Positions 8,432 through 18,136 of a stretch of DNA of 64,000 bases are shown here, piece by piece. Numbering within the stretch: position 1 is the stretch's first letter; each line of letters starts with the position of its first letter. The notes beneath the pieces were generated by a model. It saw nothing but the letters and a program-made list of their open reading frames with translations, was not told the origin of the DNA and did not search any database. A program made the translations under genes and the position numbers. Source of the stretch: Frankia sp. AiPa1 (GTDB taxonomy: Bacteria > Actinomycetota > Actinomycetes > Frankiales > Frankiaceae). The stretch is taken from the NCBI RefSeq assembly GCF_023243075.1, contig NZ_JALKFZ020000034.1:1-64000 (forward strand). Reading direction: 5' to 3'.

Positions 8432-9229
8432 ATGCCTGCTGCCGCCCGCTACGGGGATCCCGCCGCGACCCTCGATCTGGTCAATGACGTCCTGCGGGTG
8501 CAGCTCGCGCACCGTTCGGTGCGCAGCTTCGGGCCGCGCGACGTCAGCGAGGACGAGCTGGCCGCGCTGGTCACGGCCGCGCAGTCCGCGTCGACCTCGT
8601 CCAATCTCCAGGTGTGGAGCGTGATCGCGGTGCGCGAGCCCGCCCGCAAGGCGCGCCTGGCCGCACTCGCCGGCAACCAGAAGTTCATCGCGCAGGCCCC
8701 GCTGTTCCTGGTCTGGATCGCCGACCTCAGCCGGGTCCACCGCCTCGCCGAGCGGGCCGGAACCCAGGTGGCCGCAGTCGACTATCTGGAGACCACCATC
8801 GTCGGCTTCGTCGACACCGCCCTCGCGGCGCAGAACGCCGCCGTCGCCGCCGAGTCGCTGGGCCTTGGCACCGTGTTCGTCGGCGCGGTCCGCAACCAGC
8901 CGCAGGAGGTGGCGGCCGAACTCGGGCTGCCCCCGCATGCCGTCGCGGCCTTCGGCCTGGCCGTCGGCGAGCCGGACCCGACCGAGCGGGCCGACGTCAA
9001 GCCACGGCTGCCGCGGGACGCGGTGCTGCACCGGGAGCGGTACGCCGTCACCGCGGACGCCCACATCGAGACCTACGACCAGCGGCTGGCCGCCTACAAC
9101 AGCCGCTTCGGACTGGCGGCCGACACCTGGAGCGACCGCGCACTCGCCCGTCTCGCGGGCCCCGAGTCGATGGCCGGCCGCCACCGCCTGCGCGGAATTC
9201 TGGAAAACCTGGGCCTGCCCTCCCGCTGA
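8432..9229 (+). CDS. NADPH-dependent nitroreductase-family oxidoreductase (NfsA-like)
   Basis: 265 residues. The start of the fold reads AHRSVRSFGPRDVSEDEL, the FMN-binding RSxRxF pattern. SASTSSNLQVWSVIAV and the later helix VGFVDTALAAQNAAVAAESLGLGTVFVGAVRN match NfsA/flavin reductase P-like enzymes. It should reduce nitro, quinone or related electrophilic groups with FMN. ATG 8432 is chosen over ATG 8411 or 8414 because GAGAGG lies 11 bases upstream. It follows HxlR in the same direction and may be co-regulated; HxlR proteins often control nitroreductases. Confidence 0.88.
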   Translation: MPAAARYGDPAATLDLVNDVLRVQLAHRSVRSFGPRDVSEDELAALVTAAQSASTSSNLQVWSVIAVREPARKARLAALAGNQKFIAQAPLFLVWIADLSRVHRLAERAGTQVAAVDYLETTIVGFVDTALAAQNAAVAAESLGLGTVFVGAVRNQPQEVAAELGLPPHAVAAFGLAVGEPDPTERADVKPRLPRDAVLHRERYAVTADAHIETYDQRLAAYNSRFGLAADTWSDRALARLAGPESMAGRHRLRGILENLGLPSR

Positions 9230-9551
9230 CCGGCTCTCCATTCCGGCGACCCGCCAGGCCAGAGCACCGCACAGGCCGCCACACCAGGCCGCCACACCAG
9301 GCCATCGCGCCAGGCCAGAACGATGACCGGCGGACATGGAGCGAAGGACAGGCGAGAGTGATGCGGTGCGGCGAGTCGCCTGTCCCGAGTATCCCGGGAG
9401 CCGGACGGCGATTCCGGAGGGTTACCCGAAGAGTGACGATATAACACACTGTGACCACTATCCAGCGCCGGCCATGCTCGGACTGATGCCGGGCATTGAC
9501 TTCCGGGATACTCCGTGCCGGAATGTGGCCCGGGAGGCTAGTATGTGAGGT
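9230..9551 (+). other. Intergenic region with short direct repeats
   Basis: No gene seen. At 9260-9315 the sequence cycles through CAGGCCGCCACAC-like units (two perfect, others degenerate). The end of the region holds the start region of the GNAT gene. Confidence 0.4.
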
Positions 9552-10172
9552 ATGCGGGTCACGGCGCTCTCCGACCTCAGGCCACCGCAGGTCCGTGCGG
9601 TCGAGGAAATTTATCTGGAGGCTTTCCCGTCGGGAGAGCGGATGCCGTTCGACGAGATTTTGAGCGACGCCAACAATGGTGTTCGCGTCGCATATTTCGC
9701 GCTGGACGAGGACACGGCAATAGGCTTCGCCTCGGCGTGCGTCCTCCAGTCGGTCCAGACGTTCTTCCTCGAATACATCGCGATCAGCAGGTCGCAACGC
9801 GGCAGCGGTTTCGGCGGCGAACTGTGGCGCCACATCTGCGCTGACGCCCAGCTTCACCAGAATGTGTCAGCAATCGTCCTTGAGGTCGAGGACCCGGACG
9901 AGCCGGATATCGATCCGGGCACAGCCGCCGACCGCCGACGGCGTATCTCTTTCTACACGGACAGAGGCGCCCGCGTACTGCCCATCACCGACTACCGCGT
10001 CCCACTTCTCCAGGGCGACGGAGAACTGCCGATGCTCCTGCTGTGGACGCCTGCGGCCCGATCACAGCCACCGACCGGTGATGAGCTCGTCGACCTCGTA
10101 CGAGCGCTGTACGAAGAGGGCTACGATCTCCTTCCCAGCCACCCACTTGTGATCGCGGCAACCGGAAAGTAG
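9552..10172 (+). CDS. GNAT-family N-acetyltransferase
   Basis: 206 residues. The acetyl-CoA site reads YIAISRSQRGSGFGGELW, matching motif A (Q/RxxGxG/A), after a strand FFLEYIAI. The N-terminal DLRPPQVRAVEEIYLEAFPSGERMPF is typical of a subgroup with a long C-terminal extension. Substrate unknown. It is 6 bp from the next gene, so the two form a small operon. Confidence 0.85.
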   Translation: MRVTALSDLRPPQVRAVEEIYLEAFPSGERMPFDEILSDANNGVRVAYFALDEDTAIGFASACVLQSVQTFFLEYIAISRSQRGSGFGGELWRHICADAQLHQNVSAIVLEVEDPDEPDIDPGTAADRRRRISFYTDRGARVLPITDYRVPLLQGDGELPMLLLWTPAARSQPPTGDELVDLVRALYEEGYDLLPSHPLVIAATGK

Positions 10173-10178
10173 CGACCG

Positions 10179-10667
10179 ATGGGGACCTCAAACATTGTCG
10201 CGGTCGTCGCACTGATACTTTCCATCGGCGCGACGGTGCTGTCGGTATCGGATGCCAGGCAGAATCGGACGGTCACGACCTACAACAGCACGACCGATCT
10301 GACCCTCCAGATCGACCGGATCTTCATCGAGTATCCGCACTGGCGGCCCCACTTCTACGACGACAGGCCAGTGCCGGAAAACATGACGGACCCGGATCGC
10401 TGCCAGGTACTGGCGATAGCGGAGTTCTGCCTTGACATCCTTGAGTGCATCTGGGATCGGAAAACCGAGTACTCCAAGCAGGATCTCCCCTCCTGGCGTG
10501 CCTGGATACTGGACATCTTCAACTTGTCACCGGTCCTGCGGAGTTATTTCACCGAGCACAGCTCCTGGTATCCGACCCTCATGAGTCTGCACCGGGAGGA
10601 ACGGTCGGCCTGGTGGTCCGACGACGATTCCCCAGCTCCCGCGCCTCCTCAGCCGCGGGCCGGCTGA
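10179..10667 (+). CDS. Membrane-anchored protein of unknown function
   Basis: 162 residues. Residues 5-25 form one membrane helix (IVAVVALILSIGATVLSV). The rest is a cytoplasmic-type helical domain rich in Trp and acidic residues, ending in a Pro/Ala tail. Similar small proteins are widespread in actinobacteria, but I do not know a function. It begins 6 bp after the acetyltransferase stop, so it is probably co-transcribed. Confidence 0.75.
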   Translation: MGTSNIVAVVALILSIGATVLSVSDARQNRTVTTYNSTTDLTLQIDRIFIEYPHWRPHFYDDRPVPENMTDPDRCQVLAIAEFCLDILECIWDRKTEYSKQDLPSWRAWILDIFNLSPVLRSYFTEHSSWYPTLMSLHREERSAWWSDDDSPAPAPPQPRAG

Positions 10668-11034
10668 TCGCCACAGGACACGGCTGCAACCGGCCCGCGC
10701 TGTTCCGTCCCCGCTTTATGATGTTCGGATTGCGACCGACTGGCGGGATGTGGCCAGTCAGGGTGTGGAGAACGCCCGCGACAGTAATCTACGAAGCGGT
10801 AAGGTCAGACTCGGCATGGAAGAGTCGGCCCGCGCGGGCCGCCCCCGGGCAATATCGCGGCCTACGACTACAGGCACGGGATCGCTGTCCGTCTCCGCGG
10901 CGAAGGTCGTACCTGTCGGTCACCGACTCCGGCATGAATGCGATCTGAACGGTTCTGTCGGGAGAAGAGCGTGGCGTCGGCATCTGGTCCTCGGTGCACA
11001 CCGAGCGGTGGCTGGCGCGCCGTATGGTTGCGGT
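10668..11034 (+). other. Intergenic region between convergent genes
   Basis: No gene is supported. A perfect 14-base palindrome GGCCCGCGCGGGCC (10827-10840) could form a hairpin between the convergent operons, but it lacks a T-run. Confidence 0.4.
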
Positions 11035-13071
11035 TCAGCCGGCGGAGAGCTGCCAGTGCTGGTAGTCTCCGCCGTTGCAGTCCTGGGTATACAATTCCCC
11101 CTGGGAGTTACCGTCCAGACATTCGTTGGTCGCGCGATTCTCGAACTGCTTGCCGTGCGGGCTCTCGGCCGGAATCCAGATCTGGCTCGCGGTGTCCGAG
11201 CACAGTGTGGTGAACACGGTGCCGCGGTATTTCGTGCCATCCGCAGCCGGATTGGCCTTTGCGCCCAGGCACAGCCCGGTCTGCACGTCCCTGATCCGGT
11301 ATCCGCCGCCGGACGAGAGGAGGCTCCAACGCTGGTAGAGGCCGCCATTACAGCCGAGGACGTACGCTGAGCCGCCGGAGTCGCTGTCCAGGCAGAGCGC
11401 CGTCGCCGTGCTGAGGAACGTGGTGGTGCCGGCGGCGCCGGACGATACCCCGGTACTCCCGCCGGATGCTGCGGTGCCCCCGCCGGACACCCCGGTACTC
11501 CCGCCGGATGCCCTGGAACTCTGGCTCCCGGCCGCGCTCTGATCGCCCACCGGCTGGGCCGAACCACTGGCCGGCACCTGATCGACGCGTGAGGTGGCCG
11601 CAGCCGGAGTCTGGCCGCTGGCGGTCGCGGTGGCGGACGTCGTCGCTGCGACCGGCGAGGCCGGCGCCGTCGGAGTCTGGGTCGTTCGGGAGTCGAGCCG
11701 AGCTGGCCCCGGATCTGACCCATCCGTCAGCACGACCACGAGAGCGATGACCACAGCGAGGACCGTCGCGATGCCGGCGACGACGGCGACGATCCGGCCC
11801 TGGCGGCGCCGCCTGGCGTTCCCGCCCGGTGCCGCGGCGGGAACAGGATTGCCCGTCGACGGCGGTGGGCCGACCATCGGTGCGGCTCCGGCAGCCGGCG
11901 GCGGCGTCCCGATGGCCTGCCCGGCGGGGTGCGATGGGCCGGGCTCGGTCGGGACAGCGGCGTCGGGCCCGGAGTCGGACGTGCCCGACGGCAGGGAGGA
12001 GGCATCCGGCGGGCCGGAGGACGGCGGCCCACTGGACGGTGCCGGCTCGGCAGGGTCAGCCGGTGTGGCAGGGCCGGCCGGTGTGGCAGGGCCGTGCGGC
12101 TGGGCGACGACGGCCGCCGCGGTGGTTGTAGCCGCAGTGAGTGGATCAGGGAGGCGGCCGGACGACGCCGCGGGAGAGGCGTCCAGCCGAGGGCTGAACA
12201 CAGGCGGCCCGCTGTGCCCGCCGCCCGCGGCGGATGGTGGCCGGGTGAGCGGTGGCAGCGCCGGCAGGTCGGCCAGGCTTGGCAGCAGTTGCCGCACATC
12301 GTTCAGTCCGGGACGATCGCGCGGGTTCTTGGCGAGCATCGCCGACAGCACTGCCCACAGGTCGTCAGGAATGCCCGGGGGCCGGGCCGGAATCTCGTTC
12401 AGATGAGCGTGCAGGAGCGCCATCACCGGGCGGCCACCGAACGGGGTGAGCCCGCACAACATCTCGTACAGCATGATTCCGGCCGCATACGTGTCGGTGG
12501 CCGGAGTGACCGGTGCGGAACTGGCGGATTCGGGGGCCATGTACAGCGGTGTCCCAAGCACGGCCAGGGTGCCGGTCAGCCGGGTGGACGCCTCCATGAC
12601 GGAGGCGATACCGAAGTCCGAGACCTTGGGTAGATAGGTGTCGTCTCGATAGTCCAGCAGCACGTTCGCCGGCTTCAGGTCACGGTGGACCACACCGAGC
12701 GCATGCGCGGCGTCCAAGCCCGTCATGATCTCTATCGTCAGGGTGACGGCTGTGGCTGGTGGGAGGGTGCCCCGCCGGACCAGCTCGCGGCGAAGGTCGG
12801 CACCGGCCACGTATTCCATCACGATCGCCAGCTCGCCGCCCTCCGCGACCAGGTCATGGATCGTGACGACGAAAGGTGACCGGACCCGCAGCAGAATTCC
12901 ACGTTCCCGCAGGAAGCGCGTGATGACCTCGGGATCATCGGCAAACTGGGGATGCAGAAGCTTGAACGCGAAATCGTTTCCCTCGGCGTCATGGCCGCAC
13001 CACACCTCGCCCATGCCGCCGCGGCCGATCTGCTTTTCCAGCGTATAAGCACTACCCAGCCTTCTCGGCAT
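11035..13071 (-). CDS. Ser/Thr protein kinase with extracellular ricin-type lectin domain
   Basis: 678 residues. The kinase domain is complete: GRGGMG at 16-21, lysine 37, HRD 129-131, N136, DFG 152-154, APE 179-181. A long Pro/Ser/Thr linker precedes one membrane helix near residues 424-447. Outside, a Ser/Gly linker with degenerate SGGSTGVS repeats leads to a ricin B-type domain (about 547-678). That domain has several LCLD/ECLDG motifs, QxW boxes (YQRWSL, SQIWIP, YQHWQL) and paired cysteines. The architecture suggests a receptor that binds a carbohydrate and signals by phosphorylation. No clear ribosome binding site precedes ATG 13071. The ligand is unknown. Confidence 0.92.
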   Translation of the reverse strand: MPRRLGSAYTLEKQIGRGGMGEVWCGHDAEGNDFAFKLLHPQFADDPEVITRFLRERGILLRVRSPFVVTIHDLVAEGGELAIVMEYVAGADLRRELVRRGTLPPATAVTLTIEIMTGLDAAHALGVVHRDLKPANVLLDYRDDTYLPKVSDFGIASVMEASTRLTGTLAVLGTPLYMAPESASSAPVTPATDTYAAGIMLYEMLCGLTPFGGRPVMALLHAHLNEIPARPPGIPDDLWAVLSAMLAKNPRDRPGLNDVRQLLPSLADLPALPPLTRPPSAAGGGHSGPPVFSPRLDASPAASSGRLPDPLTAATTTAAAVVAQPHGPATPAGPATPADPAEPAPSSGPPSSGPPDASSLPSGTSDSGPDAAVPTEPGPSHPAGQAIGTPPPAAGAAPMVGPPPSTGNPVPAAAPGGNARRRRQGRIVAVVAGIATVLAVVIALVVVLTDGSDPGPARLDSRTTQTPTAPASPVAATTSATATASGQTPAAATSRVDQVPASGSAQPVGDQSAAGSQSSRASGGSTGVSGGGTAASGGSTGVSSGAAGTTTFLSTATALCLDSDSGGSAYVLGCNGGLYQRWSLLSSGGGYRIRDVQTGLCLGAKANPAADGTKYRGTVFTTLCSDTASQIWIPAESPHGKQFENRATNECLDGNSQGELYTQDCNGGDYQHWQLSAG

Positions 13072-13304
13072 TTTTGTTTATCCGCTCCACTGTCGTCCAC
13101 CCTCTGGGTGTACGGAGTGTATCCCGATCACCAATCTCGGACCTGAGGCGCAGGCCGTCCAGCTACCTGGTGAGTTGACGGTGGCCTCTCAATATCACTA
13201 ACTGTGATCACATGTCATGTCGGCCCGAGTGCCGGATCGATACGCAGGGATAGGGGATGACGAGGAGACTCTGACCACCGAACCGCCTGCGGGACGGGCG
13301 GCGG

Positions 13305-16300
13305 TCAGACCCTGTTCGCCACAGAAGCGGACGCCGGTGGGAGGTCGACGTGCGCCGAGGCGGGCTCGATACCCAGGTGGTCGAGTGTCTCCCACAGCGA
13401 GGCGAGGGCGGCGTGGGGATGCCGGTAGAAGGCGGAACCCCGCACCCGCCAGAACGTCCAGCCCTGGCGTTCCAGCACGCGCTGTCGACGCAGGTCGTCC
13501 TCCCACTGGTCGGGCCCGTGGAACCGGTCACCGTCGCACTCGACGGCGAGCCGGCCGGCGTCGCCCTCGACGACCAGGTCGATGCGGTACCGGCCGACCT
13601 GATGCTGCGGCCGGACCCGGTAGCCCCGTGCCACCAGGGCGCGTAGCACCTGGAGCTCGAAGTCGCTCTCGCACTTCTCCTCGAGCGCCTCGGCCCGCGC
13701 CCGCGGGGTGCCCACCCCGTAGGCGTAGAGCAGAAGCTGCCCGCGGACATCGTCGGGATGCAGCGCGGCGGGATCGACGGTGTGGTAGATCCACAGCTGG
13801 TTGCGGGCCCGACTGGCCGCGACGTTGACCCGCTGCTGATCCAGTTTCCGGGTGGCCGCGTAGCTCGCGCTGTCGGCGACGACCGACAGGAAGATGACGT
13901 CACGTTCGTCGCCCTGGAAGTTGTACGGGTCGCCGACCCGTAGCTCGCGGCGCTCGAACTCCTCGCTACCCAGGCGGTCGAGCAGCAGCTGTTCGATCAG
14001 CCGCCCCTGCCCGCTGCCGAGCAGCGTCACCACGCCGAACGTCATGCCGGCGTAGGCCTCATCCCCGCAGCAGGCGATGAGCCGCTCGACGAGCGCCACC
14101 GCCTCGGGCTGGTTGGCGTCGCCGTACTGGCCGACCATCCGAGCGCCGTCGGGCACCCGCACCGGTCGCACCGGCGGGCCGATGCCCAGCTCGGGCGTCT
14201 CGCGCAACGGCAGGATGCGCCCGTCGTAGAACCGGTTGGAGAACTCGATGATGTCGCGTACACAGCGGAAGTGCTCCCGCAACAGGACGACATCGGGGAA
14301 CACCCGGGTCGCGATGTCGTACAGGCTCGCTTCCAGATCGAGCAGTGACCGCTGCTCGAAACCCGACAGGTGCGCCTCGATCAGGGCGAAGACGCGTTCC
14401 CGGTTCGTGCCGACGGCGGCCGGGCTGATCTGCCGGTCGTCGCCGACGACCACGACCTTGCGGCCCAGCGCCAGCACTCCCAGGGACAGCACGTCGCACT
14501 GGCTGGACTCGTCGATGATGACCACGTCGAACAGGTCCGTCCGGCGCGGGTCGAAGCTCTGCAGCACCCGGTGGATCGGCATGATCCAGACCGGCACGGC
14601 GCCCATCGCGGCGGGCATCTGCTCGCGGGCGTCGGCCTCCCAGCGGCCGGCGTAGCGGCCGGTACCCTTCCCGATGCGGGCCAGGGACTGCAGCCAACCC
14701 AGCAGAGCCCGGCGCTGTTCCTCGCGCAGGTTCGCCTTCATCGCGAGCCGGGCCGAGCACACGGCGATCCGCAACACCAGGTCCCGGACCCGCGTACCGG
14801 TCTCCTCGAGGCGGCGCTGCAACATCGCCGCGTCGCCGCGCGCGTGCAGCGCGGCCAGCCAGGTCTCCGCCTGCGTCCACAGCCACAGCCGCGGCAGGTC
14901 GGCAGCCTGGCCGCACACCCGCGGGTCACCACCGGTCTCGACGATCCGGGCCGCCCACAGCGGGGCTCGAACGGCGAGCCGACCGGCCAGTTCGTCCCGG
15001 CGGGCGAGGGGCGCGCCCAACCCGGTCAGGCGCGTGACCTCCGCACGCGCCTGCGTCCAGGCGGCGAGATCACGCCGGGCGCAGGCCTGGGACAGCGCTT
15101 CCCACAGCGGGCTTGCCCGCGGGTGGCGGTGTCCGGCGCGCAGCTGCTCCTGCAGTTGGGCCAGCCAGGAGGTGAGGTCCCGTTCCTGCCCGCGGCGGGC
15201 AGCGGCCTCGAGCAGGTCGGCCGCCTCGGCCAGCTGCGCACCGGTCGGCCGGGAGGGGAACGCCGCGAGCAGGGTGCGCACCCGGGCCACCAGCGCCGGG
15301 CCGTCCGCCGACTCCCAGTCGAGCGCGTCGCGCAACCGGGAGACGCGCTCCCCCAGTGCGGGGATGAATGCCGACGCGTCACCCGGCAGCGGTGGTGCGC
15401 CCACCTCGCCGACGACGGCCTGGTACTGCCGCCCGGCCGCGGTGGTCAGCACGCGCGCCCGCAGCGTGGCCCGCACGACCTCGACGTCGTCGGCCGCGCG
15501 CGGCTCCAGTCCGTCCACCCGGAGCGCGCTGTGGAAGGCCCGCAGCTCCCTGCCGCCCATCCGAGGCAGGCCCCGGCCGCTGGCGAACCGGGTGGCCAGC
15601 TCGTCGAGCAGCTCGGTGTGCACCCGATGATCGCCCTCGGGCAGGACCACCTCACGGCCGAAGGTCACCCGGCGCAGGTCGATGATCTCGGCGTGGGCGT
15701 TGGCGAGCGCCCCGGCCAGGTCACGCCACCAGGCGGCGAACTCCCGGGACTGCGCGACCTGGTCGCGTACCTGGGCAAGCCACGGTTCCTCGAGGGCCGC
15801 CACCCGCCGCGAGGCGATGCGCAGGCCGGTGGCGAACTCGGCCAGCGCCGCCGGCCCCACCTGATCCACCCCGGCGAGTTCGACCCCGCGCGCCTCGAGG
15901 CTCGCCAGCTGGTCGCGCAGGCCGTCCAGACGGCCCAGCCACCCACCCAGATCGGCCGTGCTCGGCAGCTGCCCGGGCTCGGGAAGGTACTGCCGTGCCG
16001 CGTGCGCGTCCGGCGCGAGTTCACCGGCGAGCGTGAACAGCTCGGCCAGCTCGGCCACCCTCAGCGGTGGCTCCAGGCCGCCCGGGAGCTGGTCCGGGAT
16101 GCGGTGGTGGTCCGACTCGTGCCGGGCCAGCCACTGCGCCACCTGTGCGGCCGGTGCCGGGCCGTCCGCGAGTGGGAACCGCGCGCCCTCGTCGGCCAAC
16201 AACTCCAGCAGCCGCAGTTCCAGGTGCCGGTGCTCCGCACGGGCGTCATCGAGCTGCTGGACCATGCTCGCCAGCGCCGCCCGCTGCGCGCCCGGGTCCA

Positions 16301-17798
16301 GCCCCGAGACCACCTCCATGATCATCTGTGCGGAGGCGCGTAGCTGGGTCAGTGCGCCGGAGTTGGCGCCCAGGACCGCGATCGACAGGTCCCGCAGCTC
16401 GGCGGGGATCTTGTCCCGCAGGACGGCCAGGGCCTGTTCGTTGTGCGCGGTGACCAGCACCCGCTGGCCGTGCGCCACCAGGTGGCTTACCAGGTTCGCG
16501 ATGGTGTGGCTCTTCCCGGTGCCCGGCGGGCCCTGGACGGTGACACCACGGGCATGGGCCAGCTGGACCGCGATGCGTTCCTGCTCGGCGTTGCTGGCGA
16601 GCGGGAGCAGCAGCCGTTCCCCGAGGATCTCCCCCGCACCCCCGGCACCCCCGGCCGCCTGGCCATCGGCCCCCGGCCGCGCGGCCGGCGATGTGCTGGC
16701 GGCCGCGCGCCCAAGCGCACCGTCGTCGTCGACGACCGCCGCGAACGCGTCGGGCAGGATGCCCCGCTCGGCCAGCACCTCGCGCAGCTCCGCGTAGAAC
16801 CGGGGGAACATCGCGGGCCGCGGGCGCACGAACAGCACCCAGGTGTCCACCAGTACCGCCCGTGCGGCCGGCGGGGGGATCCGGTGCCCCGCGAGCACGA
16901 CGGCATCGAGCCCGAGAGGCGCGACCACCTGGGCATAGATCTCCGCCAGGTCGTGGCCGACGCCCGGGCCGGCGGCGCTGCCCGCCCCGCCACCCGCACT
17001 GTCCGCCGCGCCACCCGCGCCGCGGCCGGCCCACGGATCCGGCGGGTTGCCGCGCACCCGGTCACACAGCCTTCCGATCTCCTCCCGCGCCGCCGTTCCC
17101 AGGTCGTCGAGCGGCGCCGTCTCCAACGCGGGAGAACCATCCGGGACGACGGACAGGTCCCCGCTGTCGGTATCCATCTCGATGGTCATCCGGGTGATGA
17201 CGAGCGGGTGTTCCACGGCCTGGCCGTGCACCGACCAGGACAGAACGCCGTGGCCCCAGACCAGCTCATGTGTGGCGTTGTCCCGGGCCAACCGAAGGCG
17301 CAGGTCATACAGCTGCTGGTAGAGCGCCCGCGCTGCCCTGCTCGCCCGGGCGGACTCGGCCCAGGGCCGCCAGCTGCGTTCCACCCAGTCGGCGAACTGG
17401 GCCCGCCGGGCGGCCGGATCGTCGCCGGTGCGCTCGCATCGCTCGTCGAAGTCGCCCGGCAGCGACGGCGCGGCGTCCACGCCGATCGCCGTTTCCGCCA
17501 GGTGACGCGCGACGGCGGCCGGCAACGCCAGCGGCGCGGCCTCGCCAACCTTACGAATCCGCAGCCAGTCCGATCTGGTGGACGTCGGGCCCACCACGAC
17601 AGCCCCGCTGTCGGGCACGTCGCCCGGACGGATCAGCGGCGGATCGTAATCGGACAACCGGCGGTGCGGCTTGCCCGAGAGCTGATGCGCGAGGGCGACC
17701 AGATAGTCCAGAAGTCGCAGCGATCGCTGGCTGGCCGCGCCCTGCGCGCTGTGCACCGACGTTCCCCCGCCTCCGTCGCACCACAGGGCCGGACGCAT
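13305..17798 (-). CDS. DUF4011-like superfamily 1 helicase with C-terminal Vsr/DUF559 nuclease
   Basis: 1497 residues. The N-terminus (LLDYLVALAHQLSGKPHRRLSDYDPP) resembles DUF4011. Walker A VQGPPGTGKSHTIANL lies near residue 420, and a long coiled, Ala/Leu-rich insertion separates it from Walker B DVVIIDESSQCD near 1090 and VVVGDDRQISP. The helicase C-terminus contains VNVAASRARNQL. The last 110 residues (FELQVLRALVARGYRVRPQHQVGRYRIDLVVEGD...VECDG) form a Vsr/DUF559-type PD-(D/E)xK fold. This order matches the DUF4011-helicase-Vsr genes predicted to defend against phages. It is a single gene with no obvious partner nearby. The defence role is inferred from architecture. Confidence 0.88.
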   Translation of the reverse strand: MRPALWCDGGGGTSVHSAQGAASQRSLRLLDYLVALAHQLSGKPHRRLSDYDPPLIRPGDVPDSGAVVVGPTSTRSDWLRIRKVGEAAPLALPAAVARHLAETAIGVDAAPSLPGDFDERCERTGDDPAARRAQFADWVERSWRPWAESARASRAARALYQQLYDLRLRLARDNATHELVWGHGVLSWSVHGQAVEHPLVITRMTIEMDTDSGDLSVVPDGSPALETAPLDDLGTAAREEIGRLCDRVRGNPPDPWAGRGAGGAADSAGGGAGSAAGPGVGHDLAEIYAQVVAPLGLDAVVLAGHRIPPPAARAVLVDTWVLFVRPRPAMFPRFYAELREVLAERGILPDAFAAVVDDDGALGRAAASTSPAARPGADGQAAGGAGGAGEILGERLLLPLASNAEQERIAVQLAHARGVTVQGPPGTGKSHTIANLVSHLVAHGQRVLVTAHNEQALAVLRDKIPAELRDLSIAVLGANSGALTQLRASAQMIMEVVSGLDPGAQRAALASMVQQLDDARAEHRHLELRLLELLADEGARFPLADGPAPAAQVAQWLARHESDHHRIPDQLPGGLEPPLRVAELAELFTLAGELAPDAHAARQYLPEPGQLPSTADLGGWLGRLDGLRDQLASLEARGVELAGVDQVGPAALAEFATGLRIASRRVAALEEPWLAQVRDQVAQSREFAAWWRDLAGALANAHAEIIDLRRVTFGREVVLPEGDHRVHTELLDELATRFASGRGLPRMGGRELRAFHSALRVDGLEPRAADDVEVVRATLRARVLTTAAGRQYQAVVGEVGAPPLPGDASAFIPALGERVSRLRDALDWESADGPALVARVRTLLAAFPSRPTGAQLAEAADLLEAAARRGQERDLTSWLAQLQEQLRAGHRHPRASPLWEALSQACARRDLAAWTQARAEVTRLTGLGAPLARRDELAGRLAVRAPLWAARIVETGGDPRVCGQAADLPRLWLWTQAETWLAALHARGDAAMLQRRLEETGTRVRDLVLRIAVCSARLAMKANLREEQRRALLGWLQSLARIGKGTGRYAGRWEADAREQMPAAMGAVPVWIMPIHRVLQSFDPRRTDLFDVVIIDESSQCDVLSLGVLALGRKVVVVGDDRQISPAAVGTNRERVFALIEAHLSGFEQRSLLDLEASLYDIATRVFPDVVLLREHFRCVRDIIEFSNRFYDGRILPLRETPELGIGPPVRPVRVPDGARMVGQYGDANQPEAVALVERLIACCGDEAYAGMTFGVVTLLGSGQGRLIEQLLLDRLGSEEFERRELRVGDPYNFQGDERDVIFLSVVADSASYAATRKLDQQRVNVAASRARNQLWIYHTVDPAALHPDDVRGQLLLYAYGVGTPRARAEALEEKCESDFELQVLRALVARGYRVRPQHQVGRYRIDLVVEGDAGRLAVECDGDRFHGPDQWEDDLRRQRVLERQGWTFWRVRGSAFYRHPHAALASLWETLDHLGIEPASAHVDLPPASASVANRV

Positions 17799-17986
17799 CC
17801 GACAATCCGGCGCGCCTGACTACCGACGAGCATCAACCCTATCGAACGAGCAATCGACCAAGTCGCTTTCCGCGGGTCAGCCCGATAGGCAAATGACTAC
17901 GGAGAGTGTCACTACCGACCTCGACCGCCACGACGGGTAATCATTCGCCTGTGGCGCTCCACACAGGCTCACGCACATGGTCCAGT

Positions 17987-18078
17987 CCGCAACATCGGTG
18001 ACGTCACCGGAGACGGCGCCGCCGACCGGCGACATCGGCGACGCCGGCGACGACACCGTGTCGGTGCTGCCGGGTGAC
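17987..18078 (+). pseudogene. FG-GAP/VCBS repeat fragment
   Basis: The frame encoding NIGDVTGDGAAD at 17992 on is an FG-GAP calcium-binding loop; its first 28 bases recur near 61950. The frame breaks after about a dozen codons, and GDDTVSVLPGDG appears in a different frame, so this is a decayed piece of a surface-repeat gene. The rest of 17799-18136 shows no gene. Confidence 0.6.
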
Positions 18079-18136
18079 GGCCAGGGAGGGCTCGGCCACA
18101 GCGCGAGGCATCTCCCCACCGCCGCTCCTCTTCTCA

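Noticed and set aside
9265-9315. CAGGCC-rich direct repeats as a functional array
   Set aside because: Units are short, few and degenerate, in a GC-rich gap without other signals.
10668-11034. tRNA or small RNA gene in the 10.7-11.0 kb gap
   Set aside because: A GC palindrome is present, but no TPsiC-like element or cloverleaf could be found.
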